This document shows, one piece after another, positions 1 to 8,700 of a stretch of DNA of 22,927 bases. Both the position numbers and the translations under genes were made by a program. The stretch is taken from NCBI GenBank assembly GCA_026398575.1, contig JAPLSP010000132.1, positions 1 through 22,927 of the forward strand, written 5' to 3'. Every line of letters begins with the position of its first letter. The first letter of the stretch is position 1. This DNA is from Candidatus Sumerlaeota bacterium (lineage in GTDB: Bacteria > Sumerlaeota > Sumerlaeia > JADFCT01). The notes under the pieces were generated by a model that worked only from the letters and a program-made list of their open reading frames with translations, searched no databases and was not told the DNA's origin.

Positions 1-67
1 AGCAACCGCACTCCAAATGCTGGCGCCGCTTCTGATCGCATTGCTCGTATCCCTTAGGCAAAAATGC
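1..67 (+). repeat. Dispersed repeat R1, copy 1 (partial, at window edge)
   Basis: The first 27 bases are identical to the reverse complement of 22890-22916 and differ at one base from 2027-2053. Weaker similarity continues for about 40 more bases in all three copies. The copy is cut by the window edge. It lies just beyond the stop codon of the glycoside hydrolase at 94-1548. Confidence 0.85.
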
Positions 68-93
68 GCGATCATAATTCTGGGGCGAAGCGC

Positions 94-1548
94 TCAGCGC
101 GCTGCGGCGGCGATGATCCTCAGCGCAATGTCTTCGCTATAGGGCGGCGAAGTCAACGCCTTGCGCCCGCCGCCATGCGCGAACGTCTCGGCCTTGTCTG
201 TTTTCCCTGTCTTCGTGTTGATCCATTCGGCCTTGTATGTCCCCGCCGGCAGTTCCACATTGATATCCGCCTGCGCGCCACCTTGGAGATAAATCGCATA
301 CGCCTTCGCTGGCTCGCTCAGCGCGTACGCGACCACTCCATTCGGCAGGCCGCTGACCGCCGCGCGATCGGGCTTCATCCGTGTGAAATCGAAACTGCAG
401 ATGAAGTCCTTCAGGATCTTGAACTGCGCGCGCAACGCCGTGCCTCCTCCTCCGGGCTGCTTGGCGGGAAACGCAAAATCGCCTTTCTCATGCCCAACAG
501 TGAATGAATAATCCAGGTGATCGTAGATTGCGCCGCCCGCCAGGATGAACTGCCAGCCTTCTTTGCGATAATGCGTGTCGCCTGTTCCTTTGAAGCCTGT
601 CTCGTCATCCGCAATGGGCTTGTTCAGGCCATAATTCATCCCCACGGTGTCCGGCGGCGTCGCATAATGAAAGTTGAAGATCGAAACCGCCGGATGAGGC
701 TTTTCGATCTTCGCCTTGCCGTTGGCGATATTCTGCGCGATCAGATGCTTGACTGGGAATTCCTTCTCGGCGGCCACAAGGGTATCGGCGATATGATGCT
801 GCCACTCCAGCGTCACGCCGCCGAAATACGGCTCGTTGCAGATTTCGTAATACACGTTCCCGAAATCCTTCAACTCCTCGGCGACTTTGCGAACCATGGC
901 GTCCTGCACGTCCAGCAGCGCGCCGTTCTTCAGCGTCAGCGCCTCGGTTCGCGCGATTCCGCCCACGCCGTTGACGTTGTTCTTTGCATTGAACGGCGCC
1001 GCATCCCACATGGCGTTTTCGTAGTAAGGGCAGAAGAGGACATACTCGACGGCGATGCCGCGCTTGCCGGCCTGCGCCACAAACTCTTTGAGGCGCTTGA
1101 AATAAGCCTCGTCCCACTTGGCAAGGTCGAACTTGTTCCCGCCGTTTGCGCCCCGATAGCCTGGCTCGCTGCTGCGCGCCCACGGACAAATAAACCGCTC
1201 AGCCGCCGGCCCCAGCGTGTTCTTTTCGATTTTGAACGCGCCCGCCGTCTCGACGTATGCGCCGGAAAACGTCCGCGTCAAATTCAGCCCTGCCGCCTGA
1301 ACTGCGTCGAGATAAGCCGCGTAGTCAAAGTCCAGATTCATTACCGCGCCATAGTGTTCGGTCGAGCCAACCAACACCGCCGGCTTCCCATGGAAGAGAA
1401 GGTAGTGCGGATTTTCCGGATGCAGCCTCAAGGCTTCGTTATCCATGCCGTGCGCGCCCTCCGTTGAAAGAAATGGAACCAGCAACGGAAAGATGCTGAT
1501 GAGAAACCAGCGTATCCCGCCATGGAATCCTTTTGCTGTTTTTGGCAT
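94..1548 (-). CDS. Secreted (beta/alpha)8 glycoside hydrolase, clan GH-A-like, with C-terminal beta domain
   Basis: This is a predicted exported 484-residue hydrolase that probably cleaves glycosidic bonds with retention; the substrate is unknown. I chose the ATG at 1548 because AAAGGA lies 11 bases upstream; a TTG seven codons earlier leaves no room for a ribosome site. The N-terminus has a signal peptide: Lys/Arg residues, then the core FLISIFPLLVPFL. Two clan GH-A signatures are visible. YYEICNEP holds the probable acid/base Glu at about 239, and DDETGF holds the probable nucleophile Glu at about 316. The last 80 residues (from VVAYALSEP, with YKAEWINTKTG) form a beta domain like the one C-terminal to DUF4038/GH140-type enzymes. 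It is divergent from the acetylesterase at 2187-3746, and both may act on one glycan. The exact GH family is not settled. Fold confidence is high; substrate confidence is low. Confidence 0.8.
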   Translation of the reverse strand: MPKTAKGFHGGIRWFLISIFPLLVPFLSTEGAHGMDNEALRLHPENPHYLLFHGKPAVLVGSTEHYGAVMNLDFDYAAYLDAVQAAGLNLTRTFSGAYVETAGAFKIEKNTLGPAAERFICPWARSSEPGYRGANGGNKFDLAKWDEAYFKRLKEFVAQAGKRGIAVEYVLFCPYYENAMWDAAPFNAKNNVNGVGGIARTEALTLKNGALLDVQDAMVRKVAEELKDFGNVYYEICNEPYFGGVTLEWQHHIADTLVAAEKEFPVKHLIAQNIANGKAKIEKPHPAVSIFNFHYATPPDTVGMNYGLNKPIADDETGFKGTGDTHYRKEGWQFILAGGAIYDHLDYSFTVGHEKGDFAFPAKQPGGGGTALRAQFKILKDFICSFDFTRMKPDRAAVSGLPNGVVAYALSEPAKAYAIYLQGGAQADINVELPAGTYKAEWINTKTGKTDKAETFAHGGGRKALTSPPYSEDIALRIIAAAAR

Positions 1549-1580
1549 AAGTAGCGTTATCCTTTTCAATTAATGTTATT

Positions 1581-1601
1581 CATAGACAGGATGTGTCTAT
1601 G
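1581..1601. promoter_or_regulatory. Perfect 8-bp inverted repeat, candidate operator of the glycoside hydrolase
   Basis: CATAGACA (1581-1588) and TGTCTATG (1594-1601) are perfect inverted arms around a 5-base spacer. On the minus strand a TATAAT box lies at 1609-1604, so the palindrome would cover the transcription start of the hydrolase gene, about 35-50 bases ahead of its ATG. That is a classic position for a repressor site. No good -35 box was found. The regulator is unknown. Confidence 0.45.
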
Positions 1602-1767
1602 CCATTATAATGCGCCGAACGATAACTTGTTGCCGTTCATTGCCATCCGTGTTCTCCGCGAAATCCGTGGTTAAAATTTTACCACGGATTTCCCGGATAA
1701 CGCGGATGTCGCGCCGCGAAGCAGCCTGTTTTTGCAGACGGAGTTTGTAAAAATCCTCGTCCTTTGC
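1601..1767 (+). repeat. Dispersed hairpin repeat R2, copy A
   Basis: These 167 bases align along their whole length with 14709-14876 in the same orientation, with most positions identical. Both copies contain CATTGCCATCCGTGTT, then a long hairpin, then TTTTTGCAGACGGAGTTTG. In this copy the hairpin arms are 1647-1671 and 1681-1705, matching at 22 of 25 positions. It has no coding potential and resembles a MITE or REP-type element. It sits in the gap between two divergent genes. Confidence 0.85.
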
Positions 1768-1890
1768 TCTCATAAATTTCAACTATAGCGATGGTCTAGG
1801 AAAACGTCAAAGCGATTTTGGCGCATTCTTGCCTGGGGGCGCATCCCAGAGCAGCTACTGGCAGGAGGCGGCCCTTATTCTGAAAAAAAT

Positions 1891-1977
1891 GTCTGACAAA
1901 ACAATGAAAACAGGTTGCCATTGAATCAGGCATGGTGGCCGTGTGCCATTATTTTGTCGCACATTATTTTGTCAGAC
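1891..1977. promoter_or_regulatory. Three GTNNNAC sites, two forming a 16-bp inverted repeat; candidate operators
   Basis: GTCTGACAAAACAATG (1891-1906) and CATTATTTTGTCAGAC (1962-1977) are inverted copies matching at 15 of 16 positions. A third related site, GTCGCAC (1956-1962), comes from a direct repeat of CATTATTTTGTC spaced by 15 bases. Each has a GT-N3-AC core, the pattern bound by many FadR-subfamily GntR regulators of sugar-acid and organic-acid genes. The cluster is 210-296 bases ahead of the acetylesterase start. The regulator assignment is inference. Confidence 0.35.
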
Positions 1978-2015
1978 CTTTTCCCGCACGCCAATCCACC
2001 GAAATACCGAAGCAA

Positions 2016-2090
2016 AAGCGGCAGCAAGCAACCGCACTCCAAAAGCTGGCGCCCCGCCTATCCGCATTGATCCTCTTTTCCCTAGATGCG
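2016..2090 (+). repeat. Dispersed repeat R1, copy 2
   Basis: Bases 2016-2053 match the reverse complement of 22890-22927 with a single mismatch, and the 27-base core is shared with the window start. Similarity decays after the GGCGCC box but is recognisable to about 2090. It lies in the non-coding leader of the acetylesterase, so reading frame that continues upstream through it is probably not translated. Confidence 0.85.
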
Positions 2091-2121
2091 TACTTGAGCG
2101 CGTTGAGAGCGTTGATTGCGT

Positions 2122-2149
2122 TTGACGCGGGGGGCGGATCGGATATAGA
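2122..2149 (+). promoter_or_regulatory. Putative sigma70 promoter of the acetylesterase
   Basis: TTGACG (2122-2127) is followed after 16 bases by TATAGA (2144-2149). Transcription would begin near 2156, about 30 bases before the ATG at 2187. Five of six bases match at -35 and four of six at -10. The call is by eye only. Confidence 0.45.
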
Positions 2150-2171
2150 TACGGGCGGAAGCCAAAAATTT

Positions 2172-2177
2172 AAGGAG
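2172..2177 (+). promoter_or_regulatory. Ribosome binding site that fixes the acetylesterase start
   Basis: AAGGAG lies 9 bases ahead of ATG 2187. A signal peptide follows that ATG directly, whereas the open frame upstream of it runs through repeat R1. Confidence 0.8.
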
Positions 2178-2186
2178 AATCAAGCT

Positions 2187-3746
2187 ATGACGTTCCGGCC
2201 AAATTCAGTTCTAAAAACACTAGCGATTATTGCGCTCTGTGCGGGATTGGCGATCCTGGATGCCAAAGCCGGCGCGGAGGTCAAACTGCCGGCGGTTATC
2301 GGCAGTCACATGGTTTTGCAGCGCGATATGCCGGTTCCCATTTGGGGAACCGCTGCGCCGAATGAAAAAGTGACGGTCAAGTTCCGCGATCAGGAGAAAT
2401 CCGCGCTGGCCGGCGCGGACGGCAAGTGGATGCTGAAACTCGATCCTCTTAAAGTTGGCGGGCCGGACAAGATGACCATCGGCGGCGTGACCCTCGAGGA
2501 CGTCCTCGTCGGCGAGGTATGGGTCGGCTCGGGCCAGTCGAACATGGACATGCTCGTCGGCAGCTATACCAAGAACGATCCGGCGCTTGAAAAAATTGCG
2601 GCGGGGACCTATCCGAAGCTGCGGTTGATATCGAAAGGCTGGAAAGGCTGGACGGAGGCGACGCCGGAAAACAACACCCGTATGTCTGCGATGCTCTTCG
2701 CCTTCGGCCAGCCGCTGCAAAAAGAACTCGATATCCCCGTCGGGCTGCTCGTTGGCGCCGTGGGCGGAACGCCTTCGGGCAACTGGCTGAGCGAAGAGTC
2801 CTATCGCTCCGATGCCGCTTGCCAGGAGATGGTCAAGAAGTTCGCGGCCACGTATGACTTCGAAAAGGCGAAAGCGAAATATGAGAAGGACCTAACCAAG
2901 TGGAAAGAGGATGAGGCCGCGGCCAAGAAAGACGGAAAGAAACCGCCGCGCGCGCCCGAGGCGCCTGTCAAGGCCGGCGAATGCAGCCGAGGCAAGGTCG
3001 GCAATCTCTATGAGGCGCACATCCGCCCCTTCATGCCTTTCGGCATGAAGGGAGTTTTGTGGGATCAGGGCGAAGGCGGCACGGCGATTACGGGCGTGGA
3101 TCAATACACGCTGATGGGCGCGCTCATCCGCGGCTGGCGCAAGGAATGGAGACAGGGCGACTTCCCGTTTATCTACATTCAGAAGCCCAGCGGCGACGGG
3201 TGCGCATGGGACCCGAACGATGCGCTAACGAGCAATGCCAGCAAATTCGCGTCGCTGCCGGGCAAGGTCCCCGGCGACGGCCAATATCGCGAGAACCACA
3301 TCAAGATCATGAGCTACCCCAACACCACGATGGTTATCAGCACCGATCTCGGGTCCGGCACACATCCCACCCTTAAATCCAGCTACGGCGTTCGCGCCTG
3401 CCGCGTGGCGATGGGGACGGTTTATGGCAAAAAGATCGAGTACTACGGTCCGCTCTATGCCTCGCAGAAGATCGAAGGCAATAAAATCCGCATCTCATTC
3501 ACGCACGCCGGACAGGGCCTGGCTTTCAAGGGCGGCGACAAGTTGCAGGGATTCGCCATCGCCGGAGAAGACAAAAACTTCCAATGGGCCGATGCCGCGA
3601 TTGACGGCGACAGCATCGTCGTTTCGAGCGACAAGATCGCCAAGCCCGTCGCCGTCCGCTATGGATGGTCCTCCAAGCATCCCTGGGCCAACCTATTCAA
3701 CAAAGACGGCCTTCCCGCGCCGGCGTTCCGGACGGATCAGTGGTAA
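2187..3746 (+). CDS. Secreted sialate O-acetylesterase-like SGNH hydrolase
   Basis: This 519-residue exported esterase probably removes O-acetyl groups from sialic acid or another acetylated glycan. The start is ATG 2187, preceded by AAGGAG and followed by a signal peptide with the core TLAIIALCAGLAIL. A beta domain follows (LPAVIGSHMVLQRDMPVPIWG, a strong family hallmark). The SGNH/SASA domain has nucleophile Ser118 in GSGQSNM, an oxyanion block LWDQGEGG at 291-298 where the family more often has WYQGE-N/S, and a probable catalytic His393 in STDLGSGTHP. Residues 225-258 form a charged Lys/Glu-rich stretch, probably helical. The C-terminal beta domain ends in VAVRYGWSSKHPWANLFN, also typical. 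Transcription converges on the collar gene with only 4 bases between the stop codons. Family confidence is high; the true acetylated substrate is not known. Confidence 0.9.
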   Translation: MTFRPNSVLKTLAIIALCAGLAILDAKAGAEVKLPAVIGSHMVLQRDMPVPIWGTAAPNEKVTVKFRDQEKSALAGADGKWMLKLDPLKVGGPDKMTIGGVTLEDVLVGEVWVGSGQSNMDMLVGSYTKNDPALEKIAAGTYPKLRLISKGWKGWTEATPENNTRMSAMLFAFGQPLQKELDIPVGLLVGAVGGTPSGNWLSEESYRSDAACQEMVKKFAATYDFEKAKAKYEKDLTKWKEDEAAAKKDGKKPPRAPEAPVKAGECSRGKVGNLYEAHIRPFMPFGMKGVLWDQGEGGTAITGVDQYTLMGALIRGWRKEWRQGDFPFIYIQKPSGDGCAWDPNDALTSNASKFASLPGKVPGDGQYRENHIKIMSYPNTTMVISTDLGSGTHPTLKSSYGVRACRVAMGTVYGKKIEYYGPLYASQKIEGNKIRISFTHAGQGLAFKGGDKLQGFAIAGEDKNFQWADAAIDGDSIVVSSDKIAKPVAVRYGWSSKHPWANLFNKDGLPAPAFRTDQW

Positions 3747-3750
3747 GTTT

Positions 3751-4749
3751 TTATTTGATTCTCATAATCCAAACCACGTTGAAGCTGTAAGGCCGCGTTT
3801 CAAGGTCGCCTGTATAGGTGGCGTCACGGACCACCTCGGAGCTGTTGCCGAGATATGCGCCCGTACAGGCGCCGCTATTCCAACAGTTGTGATCCTTACT
3901 GAATTGGCTGTCAAAATACGGAATGTCATGCGTTTTGATCGCGTCCGTTTCCAGCAGGCCCGACGTGGTATGCCCGCGCAGAAACCGTCCTTTCAGCCCT
4001 GCCGCGGCGGGATTATTCAGGTTGGGAGTCGTCACGTTGTAGAATGGCGATTCCGGATCCGCAACGACGGTACCATCGCACACGACCCAGTTGGCGGGCA
4101 ACGTGGGCCCCGGTTTGCCGGGGGGCATAACGATGTCCTTATGCCAGGCGATAATGCTTCCCAGCGGAACGGAACCGATGCCTCTGATGGGTCCGGCAAC
4201 ATTGATTCCTCCCAGATTCGCCATACCGGCGATCTGCAAATTACCCGAGCCTTTGATGTCGCCGTTCACGTCCAGTTTTGCAGCGGGATTTGTCTGGCCG
4301 ATACCGACGTTGCCGCCTTTGGTATAGACATTCGGCATGCGGAAAGCGAAGGGCGCAGCAAGAAAGCGCTGGCGCGGAAAGATGGGAGCGCCGCCCGCGA
4401 TGCTGATTTGCACATAGCAAACGTCCGATGTAAAGGCGTCCGAGAGTAATTTGCCGCCGGTGTCCGCAGGACCAAGAATAACGTTGAACTTGCCGTCGGA
4501 AGCAAGGTAGGCGATTTCGCCATGACCGCTTGCCGATCCGCCATCAGCCCGGAAAGGACCCCATAAAAGAGTTCCTGTTCCCGAGCTTGGCGCATCATAG
4601 AAGTTGAACTCCATCACCGTCTGTCCGGCAGGCGGGGGAGCGCCGTTCGCGTCCGTCACTTTTCCCTGGAAATTGATATAGTTGGGCGAAGCCGCCACTC
4701 CCAGCGGCAGACTCGCGACTAGCGCCAACAGCGCAAGCAGTTGTTTCAT
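3751..4749 (-). CDS. Exported protein with C-terminal phage tail-collar domain (paralogue 2)
   Basis: This 332-residue protein is the last gene of a four-gene minus-strand operon. AAAGGAG precedes the ATG. A signal peptide (LLALLALVASLPLGVAA) is followed by a beta domain beginning NYINFQGKVTDANGAP. Next comes the fibre-type motif GNVGIGQTNPAAKLDVNG (about 146-163), and then a tail-collar domain at about 197-332 with GSIIAWHKD, NWVVCDGT, TPNLN and GRFLRG. It ends ETRPYSFNVVWIMRIK, as short-tail-fibre and collar proteins do. It is a tandem paralogue of 4766-5761, including the motif NCW-x2-GAC-x-G-x-YLG. Collar domains normally bind receptors or trimerise in phage fibres; here a Sec signal and the absence of other phage genes indicate a bacterial surface or extracellular role. 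The exact function is unknown. Confidence 0.8.
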   Translation of the reverse strand: MKQLLALLALVASLPLGVAASPNYINFQGKVTDANGAPPPAGQTVMEFNFYDAPSSGTGTLLWGPFRADGGSASGHGEIAYLASDGKFNVILGPADTGGKLLSDAFTSDVCYVQISIAGGAPIFPRQRFLAAPFAFRMPNVYTKGGNVGIGQTNPAAKLDVNGDIKGSGNLQIAGMANLGGINVAGPIRGIGSVPLGSIIAWHKDIVMPPGKPGPTLPANWVVCDGTVVADPESPFYNVTTPNLNNPAAAGLKGRFLRGHTTSGLLETDAIKTHDIPYFDSQFSKDHNCWNSGACTGAYLGNSSEVVRDATYTGDLETRPYSFNVVWIMRIK

Positions 4750-4765
4750 GATACGACTCCTTTGG

Positions 4766-5761
4766 TCATTTGATTCTCATAATCCATACGACGGAATAAT
4801 TATAGGGACGGGTTTCTTCGCCTGTATAGAGCATGGTCCGCGCCTTATCAACTGAATATCCCAAGTATGAGCCGCTGCACGCGCCACCTTTCCAACAGTT
4901 GTTTTCCTGGAGAAAACCAGAATCCAAGTAATGGAAGGTATAGCTTTTGAGCGCATCGTCTTCGAGGCGCCCGGATGTCGTATCCCCCCGCAGGAAACGG
5001 CCTTTCAATCCGGTTGTAGTGGCGCCGTTCAAGTCAGGAGTAGTCGCCCCATTCAGCGGCGACTCGGCGTCAGTAATCGGCGATCCATCGCACTCGACCC
5101 ATCCATAGGGAGGGATGGTGGAAGAAGTCACGGTCACATAGAGATACTTGTCCCAGGCGACGATGGACCCCACCGCGGCGGAGCCGATGCCGGAGGTTTC
5201 TCCGGAAGTCGAAAGCGTCAGCTCGGCGCACGTGAGGTTTCCAGCCAGGTAAAGGTCTCCGCTCGCTATAATGTCGCCGGCTACTTCCAGCTTCACGGAT
5301 GGACTGGTGGTACCGATACCGATCTGGTCCGCTTTCGAGAAAACGGCGGGCAGATGAAAGACGTAGGGGGTTGTCAAAAATTGCTGGCGCGGCAGGATCG
5401 GCTCGCCGCCGTTAACCTTTGCTTCCACGAAGCATCCCCCGTTGGAGGAAAAAGCATCTGAGATCAGGCGTCCGGTTGTATCCTGAGGGCCGAGATTGAC
5501 ACTGTAGCGGCCTTGCGCGGACACCAGCACGACCGGGCCATGGCCGCTGAGGGTTGTGGCGTCGTCCAGAAAATAAGGGCCCCAAAGATTGGTTCCCTGG
5601 GTCGCCGCGTCAAAGAAATTGATTTCCATCGCATACAGGCCGCGCGGAAGCGGCTGGCCGTTGATATCGGTCAGTTTACCCTGGAAATTGAGAGGGTCCT
5701 GAGCGGCGGCGAATCCTGCGAAAGCCATTGCGAGCGCCAGGAAAGCGATTGCGCGTTTCAT
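4766..5761 (-). CDS. Exported protein with C-terminal phage tail-collar domain (paralogue 1)
   Basis: This 331-residue protein is the third gene of the operon. I chose ATG 5761 because GGAG lies 9 bases upstream and a clean signal peptide follows (AIAFLALAMAFAGFAAAQ); earlier in-frame codons would overlap the upstream gene. The order of parts matches its neighbour: an N-terminal beta domain with LNFQGKLTDINGQPLP, the fibre motif QIGIGTTSPSVKLEVAGD at about 146-163, and a collar domain from about 197 (GSIVAWDKY, GWVECDGS, TPDLNG, GRFLRGDTTSG) ending ETRPYNYSVVWIMRIK. It is 19 bases downstream of the 1251-residue gene and 16 bases upstream of its paralogue. Two diverged copies may form a heterotrimer or carry different binding specificities, which is inference. 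The function is not known. Confidence 0.8.
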   Translation of the reverse strand: MKRAIAFLALAMAFAGFAAAQDPLNFQGKLTDINGQPLPRGLYAMEINFFDAATQGTNLWGPYFLDDATTLSGHGPVVLVSAQGRYSVNLGPQDTTGRLISDAFSSNGGCFVEAKVNGGEPILPRQQFLTTPYVFHLPAVFSKADQIGIGTTSPSVKLEVAGDIIASGDLYLAGNLTCAELTLSTSGETSGIGSAAVGSIVAWDKYLYVTVTSSTIPPYGWVECDGSPITDAESPLNGATTPDLNGATTTGLKGRFLRGDTTSGRLEDDALKSYTFHYLDSGFLQENNCWKGGACSGSYLGYSVDKARTMLYTGEETRPYNYSVVWIMRIK

Positions 5762-5780
5762 AATTCGAGGCTCCATTCTT

Positions 5781-8700
5781 TCAGTTGCAGTTCGGATTCT
5801 CGCGGGTGATGAAGTTATGCTTGATGTAGATTTCGATATCCTGAACCAGGTCCACATTGATACTGGCGGCAGGGATTGTCAGCGTCCAATGGGTGGCGGC
5901 CACGCTGCGCTCCTTCAGGAATGTATTTTCCAGCGTGGAATCGGGGACGCCGGCGTCCGGTTCGCCGGATGTGGAGGAGAATTGCAGCTTGACCGTATCC
6001 TCCTGCCCGCTCAGCGAATCCCACGTCAGGCCATTGTCCAGCGTGCGGAAATAGCGGAAGGGGAATATCTCATATTCGCCGTTCAGTTCGCGCGGATTAG
6101 CCATGTTGTAGCACGGTGGCGTCCGGGTGCGCAGATAACAGACCCCGCCATAAATCAGATCGGCGGAATGAACGGTCTTGGTGAAAGAACCTAGGACATT
6201 GAATTTAACCCATTCGATTTTGTCCAGGGATTTGCCCAGTTGGAGGATGGAACCGTCCGGGTTGTATTCAACCCCCAGGAAGAAGAAGCCGTTTTGCTTT
6301 TTCAGGGAGAATGTATCGAGATTAACCACGACGTTGCCGAATTTGTCCTGAGTGCGTTTGATTTTGCGCCGCATCAGTTCCGAGGAAGTGACAATCTGGC
6401 TTGTGACGGTGTCCACGCGCCAGCCCTTGTCAATTCCCGTTCCGGCATAGCGCGCCAGAACGTCGTCGCGCAGCGAAATCTTATCCACAAAGGACTCGCG
6501 ATTGAAGCCGATCAGGTTGACGCGATTGAACTCCTCGATGGCGGCAATGTAGCTTTCCAGCTCATCGGCGTTGCGCAGCTTGAAGAGCGAGGCCGTCTCC
6601 CAGCTTCGGCCCAGATAGTCAATGAGGAAGGGCTTGTTCCACTTGAACTCCAGGGCGCGCGCCGTCATGAACGCCCAGCGCTGCGCCTCGCGGAAGGCGT
6701 CGTCGGCCAGGATCAGGCTGTTCTGCGAGCGCTCCAGATGGACCGGATCGGCGTAGTACCGGTCATGCAATCCGGCCAAGCTGCTTTCCTGCTGTTCGCG
6801 CAGGCGTTCGAGCTCGCGAAGCAGAGCCGTGCGGCGCGAAACGGTCTGTGTTTGCGAGAAGATTGCCTCCCGATATTCAATGCCGCTGGAAATCTGCTCG
6901 CGATTCAGATCGTTGAGGTCCATCTCGGCTTGCTGGCGATTCATATCCATGTCCACCTGGCCCAAGGTGGCGCCGTAGTCGGCCGAGGCGATATCCAGCT
7001 CTTTTTGCGCCTTGGCGGTTTCCACGGCGCCGGCCACTTGCAGCGTAAGATTCACGGCGCCGGCCACGCCGATTACCCATGGCCCGCCCATTAACTTGGC
7101 ATCTGTAGCCAGCGAGGAGATGTCCTTGATCGTGTCATAAGCGCGCTGCGCGCCGGCTGTGACGCCTGCCCATGCCGCAATCTTATCCCATTGCTTTTGC
7201 TTCGTGGCGCCAAAGGTGGAGTAGGCCGTGGCGATCCGGTTGACGAATTCCCCGCCGGAAGACATCCTATTGATGTAGTCTTCCGAATTGGAAATGTGGG
7301 TGGTGAGGGTGTCCTTCATGACCGCCATCTGCTCAACCCGGAAGTCGTTCATTTGCATTTCGGAGTTGGCTTGATCCAGCTCGCTGCCGGCTTTGGGATT
7401 GATGATATGCTGGGCCGGGACTTCGATAAAGGGATCGGGCGGATCGTAGCCGGTGATTTGAAAATAGCGGTCCGCCGTGGAACCGGTGATCGAGTTGGCT
7501 TCATTATAAACCTGGTCGGCGAAACCGCGGTAGAGGAAGTAGTTTGCCTGGGCCGTGTCGTACTTGGCCCTGGCGTAAGGAAGCGGCGAGGTCGGCGAAT
7601 TGCTGATCCACTTGATCATGGCGTCGTAGGAATCGAACCGATCGCCCCCCGCATCCGGATATTCCTGAATCAGGACTAGAAACTTGGGATCGAAGCCCAA
7701 CACATTGGTCTTGCCCATAAGGAAAGCCCGCGCCTGTTCGAGCGAGGCCAATCCCGACTGCAACCCATAGCGGGCGGCGTTCACGCCGGCGGCGTCGCCG
7801 GGAGGCGGCATATAGCCGGGAAACATGCTTTGCAGCAGCAGCGAGTTGACGCTGACCTGTTGCTGGACTCTTGCAATCACCTCATGGGCCGACTGGATGT
7901 CGTCCTGCGTTGGTGTTTTGATCCCTCTCATGCCGTAGAGTTTGGCCAGTTCGGCGGCGGCCTTGCAATAGTCGCGCAGCAGCGTCAGGACCATCACATA
8001 ATCCTTGAAGCCCGAGAAGAGCACGCGATCCGCCAGCGTTACGGTCATGTTGCCCGTTGAAGGATCGTAGTCGGGAACGGACTTCAGCAGGCCGTCGTTC
8101 GGATCAATGAACTTGGACGCATACAGGTTGCGGATCGGTTGCAGCCGCTTGAAGACGAGCCATCCCAGTGTGGCGCCGGCCGGTGCGCTGGCGTCCAATT
8201 GCCTCACGTCCACGCCGCCGGTGTCGGCGAACAGGCCTGCGTATTCGTGGAAGGCCGACTCATACATCCCCAGCATTTTCGTCCACTGGTCAATCTCAAC
8301 GTCCATGATGAATTTATTCGTAGGCGGCAGACGGAAGCCCAGGCGATATTGCGCCAGCGTATCCTGCTCCTGCTTGACGAATTGAATCTCCGCCACTGCC
8401 TTGTCGTAGTACACGTCCAGAAAGGCGTTCTCCAGTTTAAGATTCAACGGAGCGTACTTGAGCGCCTTGCGCATGTTTTCCAGCGCCGCATGTGTCAGAA
8501 TCCGTTCGGGATCCGAGTATCGCTTGTTCATATCTTCGAAATTGGCGCGAATATCGCCGCCCGGCTGGGTTCGCACGATCGGCGGATCTTCCTTCGCCAG
8601 TTGTTCGGCGATCCTTTTTCCCAGGGCGGTATCCATCAGGCTATGCGAAGTAATCGGGCCATAGAGCAAGGCCTTGTAGCGGAAGGCAGCGGAGTTTTTA

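Noticed and set aside
517..1467. Long open frame (about 316 codons) antisense to the glycoside hydrolase
   Set aside because: It has no recognisable domain, an Arg/His-rich composition typical of a shadow frame, and lies wholly opposite a gene with clear catalytic motifs.
1932..2186. Longer N-terminus for the acetylesterase
   Set aside because: The frame runs through repeat R1 and the predicted promoter. ATG 2187 has a strong ribosome site and a direct signal peptide.
3424..4449. Plus-strand open frame crossing from the acetylesterase into the collar gene
   Set aside because: It is out of frame with the esterase and antisense to a well-supported collar protein. Its composition is that of a shadow.
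3751..5761. Collar proteins considered as prophage tail genes
   Set aside because: Both have Sec signal peptides, and no capsid, tail-tube, terminase, integrase or lysis gene is present.
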